A stretch of DNA of 64,000 nt from Thioclava sp. ES.031 (lineage in GTDB: Bacteria; Pseudomonadota; Alphaproteobacteria; Rhodobacterales; Rhodobacteraceae), in contig NZ_PDJO01000001.1 in assembly GCF_002563775.1 (NCBI RefSeq), forward strand, positions 630,001-694,000, in the 5' to 3' direction. This document shows, in pieces, positions 25,985-35,472 of the stretch (positions are counted from its first letter, which is position 1; each line of letters starts with the position of its first letter). Made by a program: the position numbers and the translations under genes. The notes under the pieces are model-generated. The model was not told where the DNA came from. It did not search any database and saw only the letters and a program-made list of their open reading frames with translations.

Positions 25985-27240
25985 GCGCGTCCCCGGTGGA
26001 GCGACCCAGAGACTACTGGCGCGTGGGCTTTCTCGCGATGGCGCTCGCCACGGCGAGTATCCCGATTTATATCCACCTGCCGAGTTTCGCGGCCACGCGA
26101 CTTGATCTGTCGCTTGGTCAAGTCGGAGCGATCCTGCTGCTGATCCGGATCGTGGATTTCCTGCAGGATCCGCTGTTGGGATATGTGACAGACCGTTGGG
26201 CGCGTTTTCGAGCTGGGTTCGCAGTCCTTGCGATGGGGCTGCTCGCGGCGGGCTGCGTGGCGGTGTTTTCGCTGCCACTGGAGGGACATCCTGCGCTCTG
26301 GCTGACCGGGGGGCTGGTCGTGGCGTTTACGGGCTATAGCCTTGGGACGATCCTGATCTACGGCCAGAGCGCTGCCTTCGCGGGCACGGGGCAGCCCCGG
26401 GCGCAGCTGAGCCTTGCGGGTTGGCGCGAAACGGGTGTTCTGATCGGTGTGACTCTCGGGGCGATTGCGCCGACGCTGCTTGCGAATGTCTCCGCGCAAG
26501 AAGATGGTTATGTGGCGTTCGGCTGGCTCATCGCGGGTCTGGCTCTAATCGCGACGGTGTTGGCACGGCCGCTGTGGTGCAAGACGCAAGTGGCGTCGAT
26601 GCGACTGAACTGGCGAGGGCTGATCGGGTCCGGCGCAGGCTGGCTCCTGCTGCTGGCCTTCGTCAACAGCCTGCCGGTGGCGGTGACATCGACGCTTTTT
26701 CTGTTCTTCGTGGGAGACCGTCTTGGCCTGCCTGATCTCGCCGGGCCCTTCCTCATCCTTTTCTTCATCGCCGCGGGCGCAAGCGCGCCTGTCTGGGGAC
26801 GTCTCGCCCGACGTGTCGGCGCCCGCCGGGTGCTTCTGGCCGCGATGATCCTCGCGATCGTGAGTTTCATCGGCGCGTTCAGCCTGCCGCCGGGCGCCGC
26901 GTTGTCCTTCGCGGCGATCTGCATCGGCTCGGGCATCGCGCTTGGCGCGGATATGGTGATCCTCTCGGCGCTCTTTGCCGCCGCCCTGTCGCGTGCGGGG
27001 CTTCAGGCGGGGCAGGCCTTCGGGATCTGGAACTTCAGCGCCAAGGCGACGCTGGCGATCGCCGCCGGGACCGTGCTGCCGCTGCTTCAGTATTTCGGCT
27101 ACCAGCCCGATGGCGAGAACAGCCGGGCGGCACTCGATGCGCTCAATGTCAGCTATGCGCTCGTGCCCTGCGCGCTGAAACTGGCGGCGATCGCCCTCGT
27201 GCTGCGATTGCCGCGTGATATTCTTGACCCCGCAACCTGA
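25981..27240 (+). CDS. MFS transporter of the GPH/MFS_2 type
   Basis: A 419-residue, 12-helix carrier. The family signature is in the second helix and loop: DFLQDPLLGYVTDRWARFR, a DPxxGxxxDR motif typical of glycoside-pentoside-hexuronide symporters. The open frame extends upstream into the DUF393 gene, but ATG at 25981 overlaps that stop and begins a sensible N-terminus. The substrate is unknown. The DUF393-MFS-CIA30 order suggests a common function, perhaps in the envelope or lipids, but this is only a guess. Confidence 0.82.
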   Translation: MSASPVERPRDYWRVGFLAMALATASIPIYIHLPSFAATRLDLSLGQVGAILLLIRIVDFLQDPLLGYVTDRWARFRAGFAVLAMGLLAAGCVAVFSLPLEGHPALWLTGGLVVAFTGYSLGTILIYGQSAAFAGTGQPRAQLSLAGWRETGVLIGVTLGAIAPTLLANVSAQEDGYVAFGWLIAGLALIATVLARPLWCKTQVASMRLNWRGLIGSGAGWLLLLAFVNSLPVAVTSTLFLFFVGDRLGLPDLAGPFLILFFIAAGASAPVWGRLARRVGARRVLLAAMILAIVSFIGAFSLPPGAALSFAAICIGSGIALGADMVILSALFAAALSRAGLQAGQAFGIWNFSAKATLAIAAGTVLPLLQYFGYQPDGENSRAALDALNVSYALVPCALKLAAIALVLRLPRDILDPAT

Positions 27241-27255
27241 GGCTGGAGGATACCC

Positions 27256-27816
27256 GTGCCCCTCAAATTCCTGCTCACGATCGCAATGCTCGTTGGCGCG
27301 ACGATCTCTGCCCAAGGTGAACCGATGCCCCCAGAAATGCCCCCAGAGACCTTTTCGAACCACCCAGAGACCCGCTGGCGTGTCTTCACCGATACGGTGA
27401 TGGGCGGCGTCTCGACGGGGCAGGTCAGCTTCGAGCGCGAGGGCGCCACGCATTTCGCCCGCCTCAGCGGCAAGGTCAGCACTGAGAACCGCGGTGGTTT
27501 CATCCAGATGCAGATGAAACTCGATGCGCCACCAGAGGGCGCGCGCGGCGTGCGGATCGTCATGCGCGGCAATGACGAGGATTACTTTGTCCATCTGCGC
27601 AGCCGCACGATGCTGTTGCCCTGGCAATATTATCAGGCTCGTTTTCACGCGACTGCACGCTGGACGGAGGTTCAACTACCCTTCACAGCTTTCACGCCAT
27701 CGGGCGGAATGCTGCGCGCCGAGCCTCGCGCGAAAGACCTCAAATCCATCGGCGTCGTTGCCTATGGCAAGGATTATGAGGCCTCCGTCGACGTTAAGGA
27801 AATCGGCTTTTACTGA
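27256..27816 (+). CDS. CIA30-family exported protein
   Basis: A 186-residue protein starting at GTG 27256 with a GGAGGA ribosome site 6 bases upstream. A signal peptide (FLLTIAMLVGATISAQG) leads into a CIA30-type beta-sandwich domain: TRWRVFTDTVMGGVSTG and FARLSGKVSTENRGGFIQ are the diagnostic blocks. Mitochondrial CIA30 assists complex I assembly. In bacteria the domain is found in small secreted proteins of unknown role, so the complex I name should not be carried over. It is 15 bases after the transporter stop and probably co-transcribed. Confidence 0.85.
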   Translation: MPLKFLLTIAMLVGATISAQGEPMPPEMPPETFSNHPETRWRVFTDTVMGGVSTGQVSFEREGATHFARLSGKVSTENRGGFIQMQMKLDAPPEGARGVRIVMRGNDEDYFVHLRSRTMLLPWQYYQARFHATARWTEVQLPFTAFTPSGGMLRAEPRAKDLKSIGVVAYGKDYEASVDVKEIGFY

Positions 27817-27847
27817 ATGCGGACTGGTCGGCCCCTCGCAGACCGAC

Positions 27848-27903
27848 GATCGCGCGGCTCCGCCCCTTGCGCCGCAACGAGGGGACAGGGCCGCGCTTCG
27901 ATC
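27848..27903. terminator. Probable bidirectional terminator between CIA30 and dabA
   Basis: The convergent gap contains GATCGCGCGGC and GCCGCGCTTCGATC as outer arms, with CCCCT and AGGGG pairing inside. The structure lies between two converging stops and would end both transcripts. T tracts are weak, as is common in high-GC genomes. Confidence 0.5.
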
Positions 27904-27918
27904 CGTCAACCTGTGCGC

Positions 27919-30285
27919 TCAGGCGGCGCGGATCGCGGGCGGCTGATCTCTCGCGATCCACGCGCCTTGTTCATAGCGCGCGCAGATCCGGCCCGCGTCA
28001 TCCATCGCCTGCAGCGACAGCCAGCCATTGTCGAACAGGGTTTTAAGTTGCGGATGCCGCTCCAGCACGCCGGAGATCGCCTCCTTCGGGGCCGCGACGA
28101 CGACCGAGAGCCGCAGAGGATCGTGGCGCAACTGTTCCCCGTCATGCAGGGACTGCATCGGCAGACCGACCCGCAGATCGCCGCCATTGCCCTCGAACAC
28201 GCCGATACCGCCGACAACGTTGTGCAGCAGCTTGTTGCCTGCCCCGAAGACCTCGGGCGCGGTGGCTGAGCCATGATATTGCAGCGCGATCCAGCTGGTG
28301 ACTACCGCAGGGGCGGTCAGGATCAGTTCCAGCGTCGCGAAGCCGTCATCCTGCCGCCAATGGTAATCGTGCAGGAAGGCTCGCCCGCCAAGATCACAGC
28401 CCAGACTGCGCGCCCTCGGTGCCACGATGAAGGCGCGGCATCCGGCCAGACCCCATTCCGGCCGCAGCTCGGACCAGTCCTTGCCGCGCCGAGGCAAATC
28501 AGCCTCGAAAGCCGCGCGGGGCAGGGCCTGCGCCCGTGCCGTCCGCGCGATTTCGCCCGCCTTCGCGAGCGCCGCCTGCAGCCGCACCAGATGCGCCTGC
28601 GGCACCGCGCCGAGCCCTTCGTCGAACAGGTGCAGCGCGTCGCTGACCGTGTCATGCAGCCCCGCGAGGAAGCGCGTCTCAGGTGGGATCGCGATACCGT
28701 TCCGCGACAGCCCCTTGCGCACCACCGGATCATTGAGCAGCTCAGCCAGAAGCCGCGCGTTCACATCGCCCGCATGACCACCGCAAGCCCCGCATTGCAG
28801 GGCGCTTGCATGCGGCGCGTTTGTGACATGCGCCCCATGCCCCGCGATCAGCACCACTGGCGCGAAATCGGAGGTAAGCGACATTGCCCGCAACACCCGG
28901 CCCGCGAGTGCGATCCGCTCGTCCGAGGGCAGGTCGAGTGCGGGCACGGGTTCAGGGGACGGGGCGTCGTCCTGCGCCATCGCCGACCCGAATAGCTTGC
29001 CCAGATAGAGTGGTCCGGCCGCCTCCACGAAGGCGAAGGACGAAACCGCGGCCAGTTTGAACCGGCCCCAGGCGCGGGTCGCGCGCCGGGTGATCCGTTC
29101 CGCCTGATCGGCCTTGCCGCCCACCGCGACCTGCGAGTTGAGCGCCGCCTCCAGCAGCACCGGCGCCCGCGCCTCGCGCTGATCCGAGGCGAGCCCGAGA
29201 TGCGCGATCGGCAGGCCGAAGAACCCCGCGAAGCCACGCGTCTGCACCCCGGGATCAGCGGATTCCAGCGCCCGCCGGAACGGTTCGGAGCGCACATCGA
29301 TACAGAAGATCGCCTGAATGTCCGGCGGCGGCGCGCCGGCCCTGCCTCCCGAGGTGGCGAGCTTTTCGGCCAGCGCCCGCTCCTCGGCCTGATCGGCAGC
29401 CTCCTGCAGGGCCAGATCGATGCGTAGATCGAGGCTCGGCTCCAGCGGCGCGGCATGAGCTTTCAGCGCCTGCGTCCAGGGCATGGCGAGTTGGTCGGCG
29501 AAGCAGTCGAGCAGCGCCACCTCCCAAGCGAGCCGGATCACTAACATCTCGAACCCCAGCGCGTTGCGTTCGCCCTTCAGCCCATCGGCCCAGCCGAGCC
29601 CGCGCACATATTGTGCCCAACCGCCAAGGCTCATCGCGAGCCGGTGCAGATAGAGCGGCGCGGCCTCCGCGCTCAGATCAAGCCGTCCTGTCAGTTCCGC
29701 GAAGGCTGCACGTGGATCCGTGGGCAGGCTCGCTACGAAGGCGCAGAAGCCGCGCAGTCCGTGTAAGCCCGGCGTCAGGTCGCGTAGCGCGAAAGCCCGC
29801 CACGCTTTGAAGGCCGATCCGCCCGGTGCGGGCCAGAGCGCTTGCCCCTTGTCGAAATGCCCGCCAGCCCACAGACCGACCCGGTCCGCGATCAGAGCGG
29901 GCCAATCCTGCCCGGTTTTCCGCGCCGCCAGATCGGCCAGCGTTGGATCGGGGCAAAAGGCGGGCGAAGGGGCATGAAGCGCCTTTTGCACCTGATCGGG
30001 ATCGAGCCCGGCCTCGAAAGCGGCGGCGGCGATGTCCTGCTCCGTCACGCGCCCGGCCTCGAGCCACGCGGCGATCACCTCGCGCGGGGCGGTGATCCGC
30101 GCGCCCGCCACCCGCGCCAGCCGGCTCGCGGCCTGAAGGCGGCTCTCTCCGGCCTGACCGAGGTAGGGGTTTACCGCGACCGTCGCCTCCAGACCGAAGG
30201 CGGGCGGGATCTGTGCCAACGCATCTTCGGCGGCGGCAAAGAGTTGCAGTGTGGCGCCGGGAAACTGATAGCTGTGGAAACTCAT
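27919..30285 (-). CDS. dabA: DabA-type inorganic carbon transporter subunit (DUF2309/UPF0753)
   Basis: A 788-residue protein of the DabA family, the zinc-binding beta-carbonic-anhydrase-like subunit that with DabB accumulates bicarbonate at the inner membrane. Candidate zinc and active-site residues are C328 and D330 (IFCIDVRSEPFRR) plus H483 and C498 (AGHGAHVTNAPHASALQCGACGG). Their spacing mirrors the known set (Cys-x-Asp, and His then Cys 15 residues later). The family's usual length is about 800. It lies 4 bases after dabB in the same operon. In characterised bacteria DabAB supports growth at ambient CO2. Confidence 0.92.
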   Translation of the reverse strand: MSFHSYQFPGATLQLFAAAEDALAQIPPAFGLEATVAVNPYLGQAGESRLQAASRLARVAGARITAPREVIAAWLEAGRVTEQDIAAAAFEAGLDPDQVQKALHAPSPAFCPDPTLADLAARKTGQDWPALIADRVGLWAGGHFDKGQALWPAPGGSAFKAWRAFALRDLTPGLHGLRGFCAFVASLPTDPRAAFAELTGRLDLSAEAAPLYLHRLAMSLGGWAQYVRGLGWADGLKGERNALGFEMLVIRLAWEVALLDCFADQLAMPWTQALKAHAAPLEPSLDLRIDLALQEAADQAEERALAEKLATSGGRAGAPPPDIQAIFCIDVRSEPFRRALESADPGVQTRGFAGFFGLPIAHLGLASDQREARAPVLLEAALNSQVAVGGKADQAERITRRATRAWGRFKLAAVSSFAFVEAAGPLYLGKLFGSAMAQDDAPSPEPVPALDLPSDERIALAGRVLRAMSLTSDFAPVVLIAGHGAHVTNAPHASALQCGACGGHAGDVNARLLAELLNDPVVRKGLSRNGIAIPPETRFLAGLHDTVSDALHLFDEGLGAVPQAHLVRLQAALAKAGEIARTARAQALPRAAFEADLPRRGKDWSELRPEWGLAGCRAFIVAPRARSLGCDLGGRAFLHDYHWRQDDGFATLELILTAPAVVTSWIALQYHGSATAPEVFGAGNKLLHNVVGGIGVFEGNGGDLRVGLPMQSLHDGEQLRHDPLRLSVVVAAPKEAISGVLERHPQLKTLFDNGWLSLQAMDDAGRICARYEQGAWIARDQPPAIRAA

Positions 30286-30289
30286 TGCC

Positions 30290-31840
30290 TTAACCTTTCT
30301 TGAGGGGCGTCTGCCCGATCAACCGATCGGAGAGCGCGTTGAGATAGAGACCGTTCATCAGATGGACCCGCAGCCCCGCCGCAGCCGGATGGCTGCCCCA
30401 GAGCGTGAAGGTCGCCTGCGCCCAGGCTGCGAGACCGAAGCCCACGACGGTCAGGAGCATCACGAGCCAGATCAGCGGATCGGCGACGGGCGGCGGCGGC
30501 AGGGTGCCCGCCGAGAGCGCATTCGCCCCCCAATGCAGCGCGAAATAGCCAAGGGTCGCGCCCAGAGACATCAGCGTCGTGCGCCAGAACAGAGGCCAGG
30601 GTGCGGCCTCCGCCAGCCCCTGCGCGATCAGGTAGGCCACACCGAAGACGAGGATGGCACCGAGCGCGATCGCCTGTGGCGGCTCGTGCCAGAGCCCGGA
30701 GAGCGCGAGCGCCCCTCCATAGATCGCAAGCGAGAGCGCGAAAGCACGCAGCACCGCCCCGGCGCCCGGCACAGCGACAGGGCCGGGCCGGCGCTGCTGC
30801 GCCACTGCGGCGACCGCGCTGCCGGAGGACAGGAAGGCATGCGCCTTGTAGAGCGAATGCGCCACGATATGCAGCAGCGCCAGCGGGAATAGCGCCAGCC
30901 CGCATTGCAGCACCATGAAGCTCATCTGCGCACAGGTGGACCAGGCAAGCGAGGTCTTCACCGCCGATTGCGTCGTCGCCACCGCTGCCGCGATGAGTGC
31001 GCTGAGCCCGCCGATCAGCGCCAGCGCCGCCAGGACCCCGGGCGCTGCGAGCATCACGTCCGCGAAGCGGATCAGCAGGAAGCCTCCGGCATTGACCACG
31101 CCCGCATGCATCAGTGCCGAGACCGGGGTCGGGGCCTCCATCACCTCGGTCAGCCAGCCATGGGTCGGAATCAGCGCGGATTTGAACACCGCAGCGACGG
31201 CCAGAAGCCCGGCCACGATCCAGAGCGAGGACGGCCCGTTTCCGGCGCGCACGGCCTCGGCGATACGCGCGATGTCGGTGGTGCCGAAACCATACGCGAG
31301 CAGGCTCACCGCGATCAGAAGCGCGCCGCTTGCGATCAGCCCGCTAAGGGATTTCTTGCGTGCCGCCCGCTGCGCGCCGGGACGCTTGGGGTAGAAGAGC
31401 AGGAGTCGCTGCAGGCCCGAGCCGACTGCGACCCAGGCGACCATCAGTTGGAACAGGTTGCCCGCCACCACCAGAGCCAGAACGCAGGCGAGTGTCAGGC
31501 TCATCCAGCCCATGAACCAGCTTTGCCGCGCCTCGCCATCGAGGGCGACCCGCGAGAAGCGCAGCGTCACCCAGCCGACGAAGCCGACCGTCAGCGCCAG
31601 CGAGATGCTGATGATATCGCTGCGCGCCGACAGCCCGATGCCCGCCGCGCCAAGGAGCGGGCTCGTCTGAGGCCCTGACAGCGCAAGCGTCACCGCCGCG
31701 ATGAGTGTAGCGAGCAGCCCCAGCACCGCGGCCAGTTCCGGCCCACGCAGGCGCGCCCCGGCCCGTGTCGCAGGTCGAAGAAGCAGATTTGTCCCGACCG
31801 CGATCAAAAGCGCCGAGGGCAGCAGTAGAAGATAAGACAT
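30290..31840 (-). CDS. dabB: DabB-type membrane subunit (NADH dehydrogenase subunit 5-like)
   Basis: A 516-residue polytopic protein of the proton-conducting antiporter family (NuoL/MrpA-like), without other complex I genes around it. Typical helix sequence is seen at GWLTEVMEAPTPVSALMHAGVVNAGGF (split over two helices) and KTSLAWSTCAQMSFM. I start at ATG 31840, since GGAGG lies 7 bases upstream; the frame is open 4 codons further. It would couple cation flux to the DabA carbonic-anhydrase-like subunit. It is divergent from the LysR gene at 31934. Confidence 0.9.
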   Translation of the reverse strand: MSYLLLLPSALLIAVGTNLLLRPATRAGARLRGPELAAVLGLLATLIAAVTLALSGPQTSPLLGAAGIGLSARSDIISISLALTVGFVGWVTLRFSRVALDGEARQSWFMGWMSLTLACVLALVVAGNLFQLMVAWVAVGSGLQRLLLFYPKRPGAQRAARKKSLSGLIASGALLIAVSLLAYGFGTTDIARIAEAVRAGNGPSSLWIVAGLLAVAAVFKSALIPTHGWLTEVMEAPTPVSALMHAGVVNAGGFLLIRFADVMLAAPGVLAALALIGGLSALIAAAVATTQSAVKTSLAWSTCAQMSFMVLQCGLALFPLALLHIVAHSLYKAHAFLSSGSAVAAVAQQRRPGPVAVPGAGAVLRAFALSLAIYGGALALSGLWHEPPQAIALGAILVFGVAYLIAQGLAEAAPWPLFWRTTLMSLGATLGYFALHWGANALSAGTLPPPPVADPLIWLVMLLTVVGFGLAAWAQATFTLWGSHPAAAGLRVHLMNGLYLNALSDRLIGQTPLKKG

Positions 31841-31885
31841 GGCAACCTCCATTCCGTTCCGGGGAGAGGTAGCGGTGGTTCATCT

Positions 31886-31935
31886 TGAATAAAAATTCAT
31901 TGTTTGCCTCATATCGTTCTGTTTAATGGAACGAT
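31886..31935. promoter_or_regulatory. Candidate LysR operator sites in the dabB-lysR divergent region
   Basis: TGAAT-AAAA-ATTCA (31886-31899) is an AT-rich palindrome with the T-N-A form expected for LysR proteins. A second repeat, ATCGTTC and GAACGAT with a 9-base spacer (31913-31935), includes the first two bases of the lysR start codon. Short arms like these can occur by chance; position is the main argument. Confidence 0.45.
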
Positions 31936-32827
31936 GTCGGAGCTGAACTATCATCATCTGCGCTATTTCCACGAGGTCGCGAAGGACGGAAACCTGACGC
32001 GCACGGCGGATCGTTTGAACGTTTCGCAATCGGCGCTCTCGACGCAGATCCGCACATTAGAGGCGCGGATCGGGCACCAGCTGTTCGAGCGCCGCGGTCG
32101 CCAATTGGTTTTGACTGAGGTGGGTCATATCACGCTCGACTATTCGGAGCGGATTTTCGAGGCGGGCGAAGAACTTGAAGCCACGTTGCGGCAAGCTTCG
32201 GCGGGGCGTCAAGCGGTGCGCATCGGGGCGCTCTCGACGCTTTCGCGGAACTTCCAGATCGGGTTTCTCGCACCGATCATCGGGCGTCAGGATGTCGAGA
32301 TCGTGCTTCGCTCAGGCAGCGCGAACGTGCTGTTCGAGGCGCTGCAGGCGATGGCGCTCGACGTGGTTCTGACGACCGAGCCGCCCGCCCGTGACGTGTT
32401 CTCGAGCTTCATCGCGCATCGCGTCGCAGAACAGAAGGTTCTCTTGCATGGCACGCCGCACCGGCTGCGGCACGCCACGCTTGAGGAGATGCTGCGCGAG
32501 GAGCCTGTGATCCTGCCCACCGACAGTTCGATCCGGACCGGGTTCGACAGTCTGATCACGCGACTCGGGCTGCGCCCGCAAGTGGCGGCGGAAGTCGACG
32601 ACATGGCCATGATCCGCCTTCTGGCCCGGGAGGATGCAGGCCTTGCAATTACACCCGCGGTGGTTCTGGCCGACGAGCTTCGCGAGGGCTTGCTGGTGAC
32701 CGCGCCCTTCGATCTCGATATTGGCGAGGATTTCTACGCCGTGACCCTGCAGCGCCGGTTTCCGAACCCGGTGGTAGCGGAGCTGCTGGAGAAGGCGCGC
32801 GAGCCTGAGGCGGCGAAAGCTGACTGA
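31934..32827 (+). CDS. LysR-family regulator, probably of the dab operon
   Basis: A 297-residue LysR regulator with the DNA-binding end LNYHHLRYFHEVAKDGNLTRTA, then SQSALSTQIRTLEARIG. The N-terminal style (YHHLRYFHEVA) is NhaR-like rather than CbbR-like. It starts at ATG 31934, 93 bases from the dabB start, in divergent orientation. LysR genes paired with dabAB are known in carbon-concentrating operons, so it likely controls dabBA in response to inorganic carbon supply or a related signal. Confidence 0.86.
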   Translation: MSELNYHHLRYFHEVAKDGNLTRTADRLNVSQSALSTQIRTLEARIGHQLFERRGRQLVLTEVGHITLDYSERIFEAGEELEATLRQASAGRQAVRIGALSTLSRNFQIGFLAPIIGRQDVEIVLRSGSANVLFEALQAMALDVVLTTEPPARDVFSSFIAHRVAEQKVLLHGTPHRLRHATLEEMLREEPVILPTDSSIRTGFDSLITRLGLRPQVAAEVDDMAMIRLLAREDAGLAITPAVVLADELREGLLVTAPFDLDIGEDFYAVTLQRRFPNPVVAELLEKAREPEAAKAD

Positions 32828-32986
32828 CGCAGGAGAGCCAAGCGATAGCGCGATGGTGCGCGGCTCAGTGTTTCGTGGTGCTGACACATCGTTCGGCCCT
32901 ACCGGACTTTCGATCCTGGCGACGCGAATGCCGGATTTGCGGAGCGTCCTTCTACCATGATCCCGCAGGACAGGTTCTCCGCGAGT

Positions 32987-34072
32987 TTAACGCCGGGTCG
33001 CGGCTTTGATCTCCAAAACTTCTGCCGACGAGTAGGGCTGACCAGTCTCGTCCACGAGGTCGTGGAACCACGCGCCGTCCGCGCCGATCTTGGCCGTGCC
33101 GGACACGCCGTCGGGCCAAGGCAGCCAGGTTTGACTGCGGCCGCGCACGAAGCCCCATTGCAACGCGCCGACGCCGGTTTCGCGAAACAGCGGAATCTGC
33201 TCGGCGATCGTGCTGTCGAGGCTGCGTGCCATCCATTCGGTGCAGATCAAGGGCCGCTTCAGCGCGCTGAGCGCCGCGATCGTCGCCTCCATTCTTGCGC
33301 GCGGCACATAGGCGTGGAAGGTCACGACATCGGAGAGTGCGAGCGCGGTTCGGTCGATTTCCGTCGTGTAGGGCGTGCCATCTCCAGGCACCGACCATGC
33401 GGCCACGGTGAGCGGCTGGCTGGGGGCGCACTCCCGTGCCCAAGCAAAGCAGTCACACATCAGAGACAGGCTCGCTTCCTCAAGCCTTTCGGGGTAGCTC
33501 TCATAGCGACCGGAGCGGAAAATCATCCGGTTTCCCGGTTCGTTATAGAGGTCCCACAAGATGACGCGGGAGTCTGCGCGAAACCGCATGACGATCGCCC
33601 TCAGATAGGTTTCAAGCTCGGGCCGGCGGGACGGATCCTCAACGATCGCTCTGCCGGGGCTGCCTACGGCGCGACTGTTATGGATGCCGGGCACGGGGTC
33701 GGGCTGCGGCCCGGGCGTTGCCGGCTTGCCAGAAAATTCGCAATCATCGAATGGGCAGAGGATGACGCCAAGACGGTGAGAGGCCGCGATGGTGAGGAAG
33801 CGGTCCACCCGGTCGAGCAGCGCGGTCCCCTCGGCCTGCCAGACGACGAAGGGCAGGTTGACGCGCACGACGTTGAACCCGATCTCGCGCGCCCAGCCCA
33901 GTTCGCGTTCGATGACCTCGGGGGCGAAATCCGCGCCGCGCCAGAACTCGACGAAGTTGACCGCGACGCTCGGCAGGTAGTTGAAGCCACAAAGCCATCC
34001 GATCTCGCGGCGCCATGTCCAGGCGCGTTCAGCGCTCCACCGGTCTGCCTGCTCAAGCCTGTCGTCTTTCAT
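32987..34072 (-). CDS. GH5-like glycoside hydrolase (cellulase/mannanase superfamily)
   Basis: A 361-residue (beta/alpha)8-barrel hydrolase of clan A type. The acid/base Glu is E178 in WDLYNEPGN and the nucleophile Glu is E279 in ICTEWMAR. Other barrel landmarks are GFNVVRVNLPFVVW and VTFHAYVP. There is no signal peptide, so it should act in the cytoplasm on an imported beta-linked oligosaccharide or glycoside. It is the last gene of the operon with two permeases and a binding protein, which supports an intracellular sugar-processing role. The exact substrate is unknown. Confidence 0.8.
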   Translation of the reverse strand: MKDDRLEQADRWSAERAWTWRREIGWLCGFNYLPSVAVNFVEFWRGADFAPEVIERELGWAREIGFNVVRVNLPFVVWQAEGTALLDRVDRFLTIAASHRLGVILCPFDDCEFSGKPATPGPQPDPVPGIHNSRAVGSPGRAIVEDPSRRPELETYLRAIVMRFRADSRVILWDLYNEPGNRMIFRSGRYESYPERLEEASLSLMCDCFAWARECAPSQPLTVAAWSVPGDGTPYTTEIDRTALALSDVVTFHAYVPRARMEATIAALSALKRPLICTEWMARSLDSTIAEQIPLFRETGVGALQWGFVRGRSQTWLPWPDGVSGTAKIGADGAWFHDLVDETGQPYSSAEVLEIKAATRR

Positions 34073-34148
34073 CTTGTCCTCATGGGGCTGGGAGGTCCGG
34101 AGGCGTGCGGATCGAACGCCTCCGGGGGTGACTGCGAGCGCAGTTCGG

Positions 34149-35435
34149 TTACTGGTCGAGGATGTCCTGCACCTCGTTCTGCGCTTCGGCGAGGGCCTTC
34201 TTCGGGTCCTTTCCGGTCAGCCAAATCGATTGCAGGTTGCGGTTCAGCGCGTCCTGGATCTTGCTGTATTCCGGCGAGGCCGGCGTATCGTGCGCGATCT
34301 TCTCGGTGCCCACGTATTCGGCACGGTGCGGCAGATCGCGATAGGCCTTGCTCTCGAGCACCGACTTGCGCACCGCCATGTGGCCCGTGCGCGCCCAATC
34401 CGCGTCGTGATTGTAGATGAAGGCTGCGACCTTCAGTGCGGCCTTGTATTTCTCCGGGTGCTGATCCTTCAGCGTCGAGGGGATCGCCCAGGTGTGGTTG
34501 TCCGCCCAGGTCGCGGGCTGGCCGAAAAGTTGCGGGAAGTCAGATACGTAGTAGTCCTTGAGGCCTGTGTCGGGGTTCTCTGCCTGCTTGGTATATTCGT
34601 TGACGACCCAAGTGCCATTGACGAGCACCGCCGCGTTGCCGTTTAGGAATTCCTGCTGGCTGTCGGCATAGTTCAGCTTGGGGTTGGCATAGCCGCCATC
34701 GAAGAGCTGGGTGATCGCCTTGACCGCGTTGAGGGCCTCGGGCGTGTCGATTGTCGCGGTGTCGCCGTCGAAGATGTTAGAGCCCTGTTGCCAGATCAGA
34801 GACAGGACCAGCCGCACGCCGATCGGGAATTGCGAGAAATCGGCGGCGAGATAGTCCTTGCCGGTCGCCTCCTTCACCTTCTTGGCTTGGGCGAGCAGTT
34901 CCTCGGGGCTGTGAGGAAGGATCGGCTTGCCGTCCTTCACGAGGCCTGCCTTCTTCATGATGTCCATGTTCACGTGCCAGAGGTTGGCGTGGAAATCCAT
35001 CGGCACGGCGACGATCTTGCCGTCGTAGGTCACGGCCTTCTTCGCGCCTTCGGTCCAGTCCGACGTGTCGATGCCCGCGGCTTTGAGGTCCGGTCCAATA
35101 TCGGCCAGGGCGCCCAGCGAGGCGAATTCGGGAATCGAGGAACGATGAATGACGAAGATATCGGGTGGATTGCCCGCCGCGAACATCGCCTTTACGTGGT
35201 CATAGTAATTCCCCCAATCGGTCGGCAGGGTCTTCACCGTTACATCGGGAATCTCCTTGCTGGCCGCGTTGATGATCGACTGGATGATGCAGGCTTCGCC
35301 GACGCTGGTCTTGGTGTCGGTTCCGGCATTCTCACAAGCACCGAAGAACCGCGCGAGATTGACGGTGACAGGCTCGGCCGCGGCCGGGCTTGCCAGTCCC
35401 GCCGCAAGCGCCAGGCCCAGAGCAAGATGTTTCAT
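34149..35435 (-). CDS. Sugar ABC transporter substrate-binding protein
   Basis: A 428-residue family 1 extracellular solute-binding protein. It has a clear Sec signal (MKHLALGLALAAGLASPAAA). The mature part includes NPPDIFVIHRSSIPEFASLG, GKIVAVPMDFHANLWHVN and FLNGNAAVLVNGTWVVNEY, typical of CUT1 sugar uptake. It lies between the permease genes and the hydrolase gene on the same strand. The sugar is probably an oligosaccharide that the hydrolase at 32987 cleaves. Confidence 0.88.
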   Translation of the reverse strand: MKHLALGLALAAGLASPAAAEPVTVNLARFFGACENAGTDTKTSVGEACIIQSIINAASKEIPDVTVKTLPTDWGNYYDHVKAMFAAGNPPDIFVIHRSSIPEFASLGALADIGPDLKAAGIDTSDWTEGAKKAVTYDGKIVAVPMDFHANLWHVNMDIMKKAGLVKDGKPILPHSPEELLAQAKKVKEATGKDYLAADFSQFPIGVRLVLSLIWQQGSNIFDGDTATIDTPEALNAVKAITQLFDGGYANPKLNYADSQQEFLNGNAAVLVNGTWVVNEYTKQAENPDTGLKDYYVSDFPQLFGQPATWADNHTWAIPSTLKDQHPEKYKAALKVAAFIYNHDADWARTGHMAVRKSVLESKAYRDLPHRAEYVGTEKIAHDTPASPEYSKIQDALNRNLQSIWLTGKDPKKALAEAQNEVQDILDQ

Positions 35436-35472
35436 GGTTTCCTCCCGTATGAATGGGGCAATTGCGCCCCGG

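Noticed and set aside
27256..27816. Complex I assembly factor
   Set aside because: CIA30 is only the domain name; the bacterial protein has a signal peptide and no complex I genes are near.
30290..31840. NADH dehydrogenase subunit 5 of complex I
   Set aside because: No other nuo genes are present and the gene is paired with dabA, so it is the DabB subunit.
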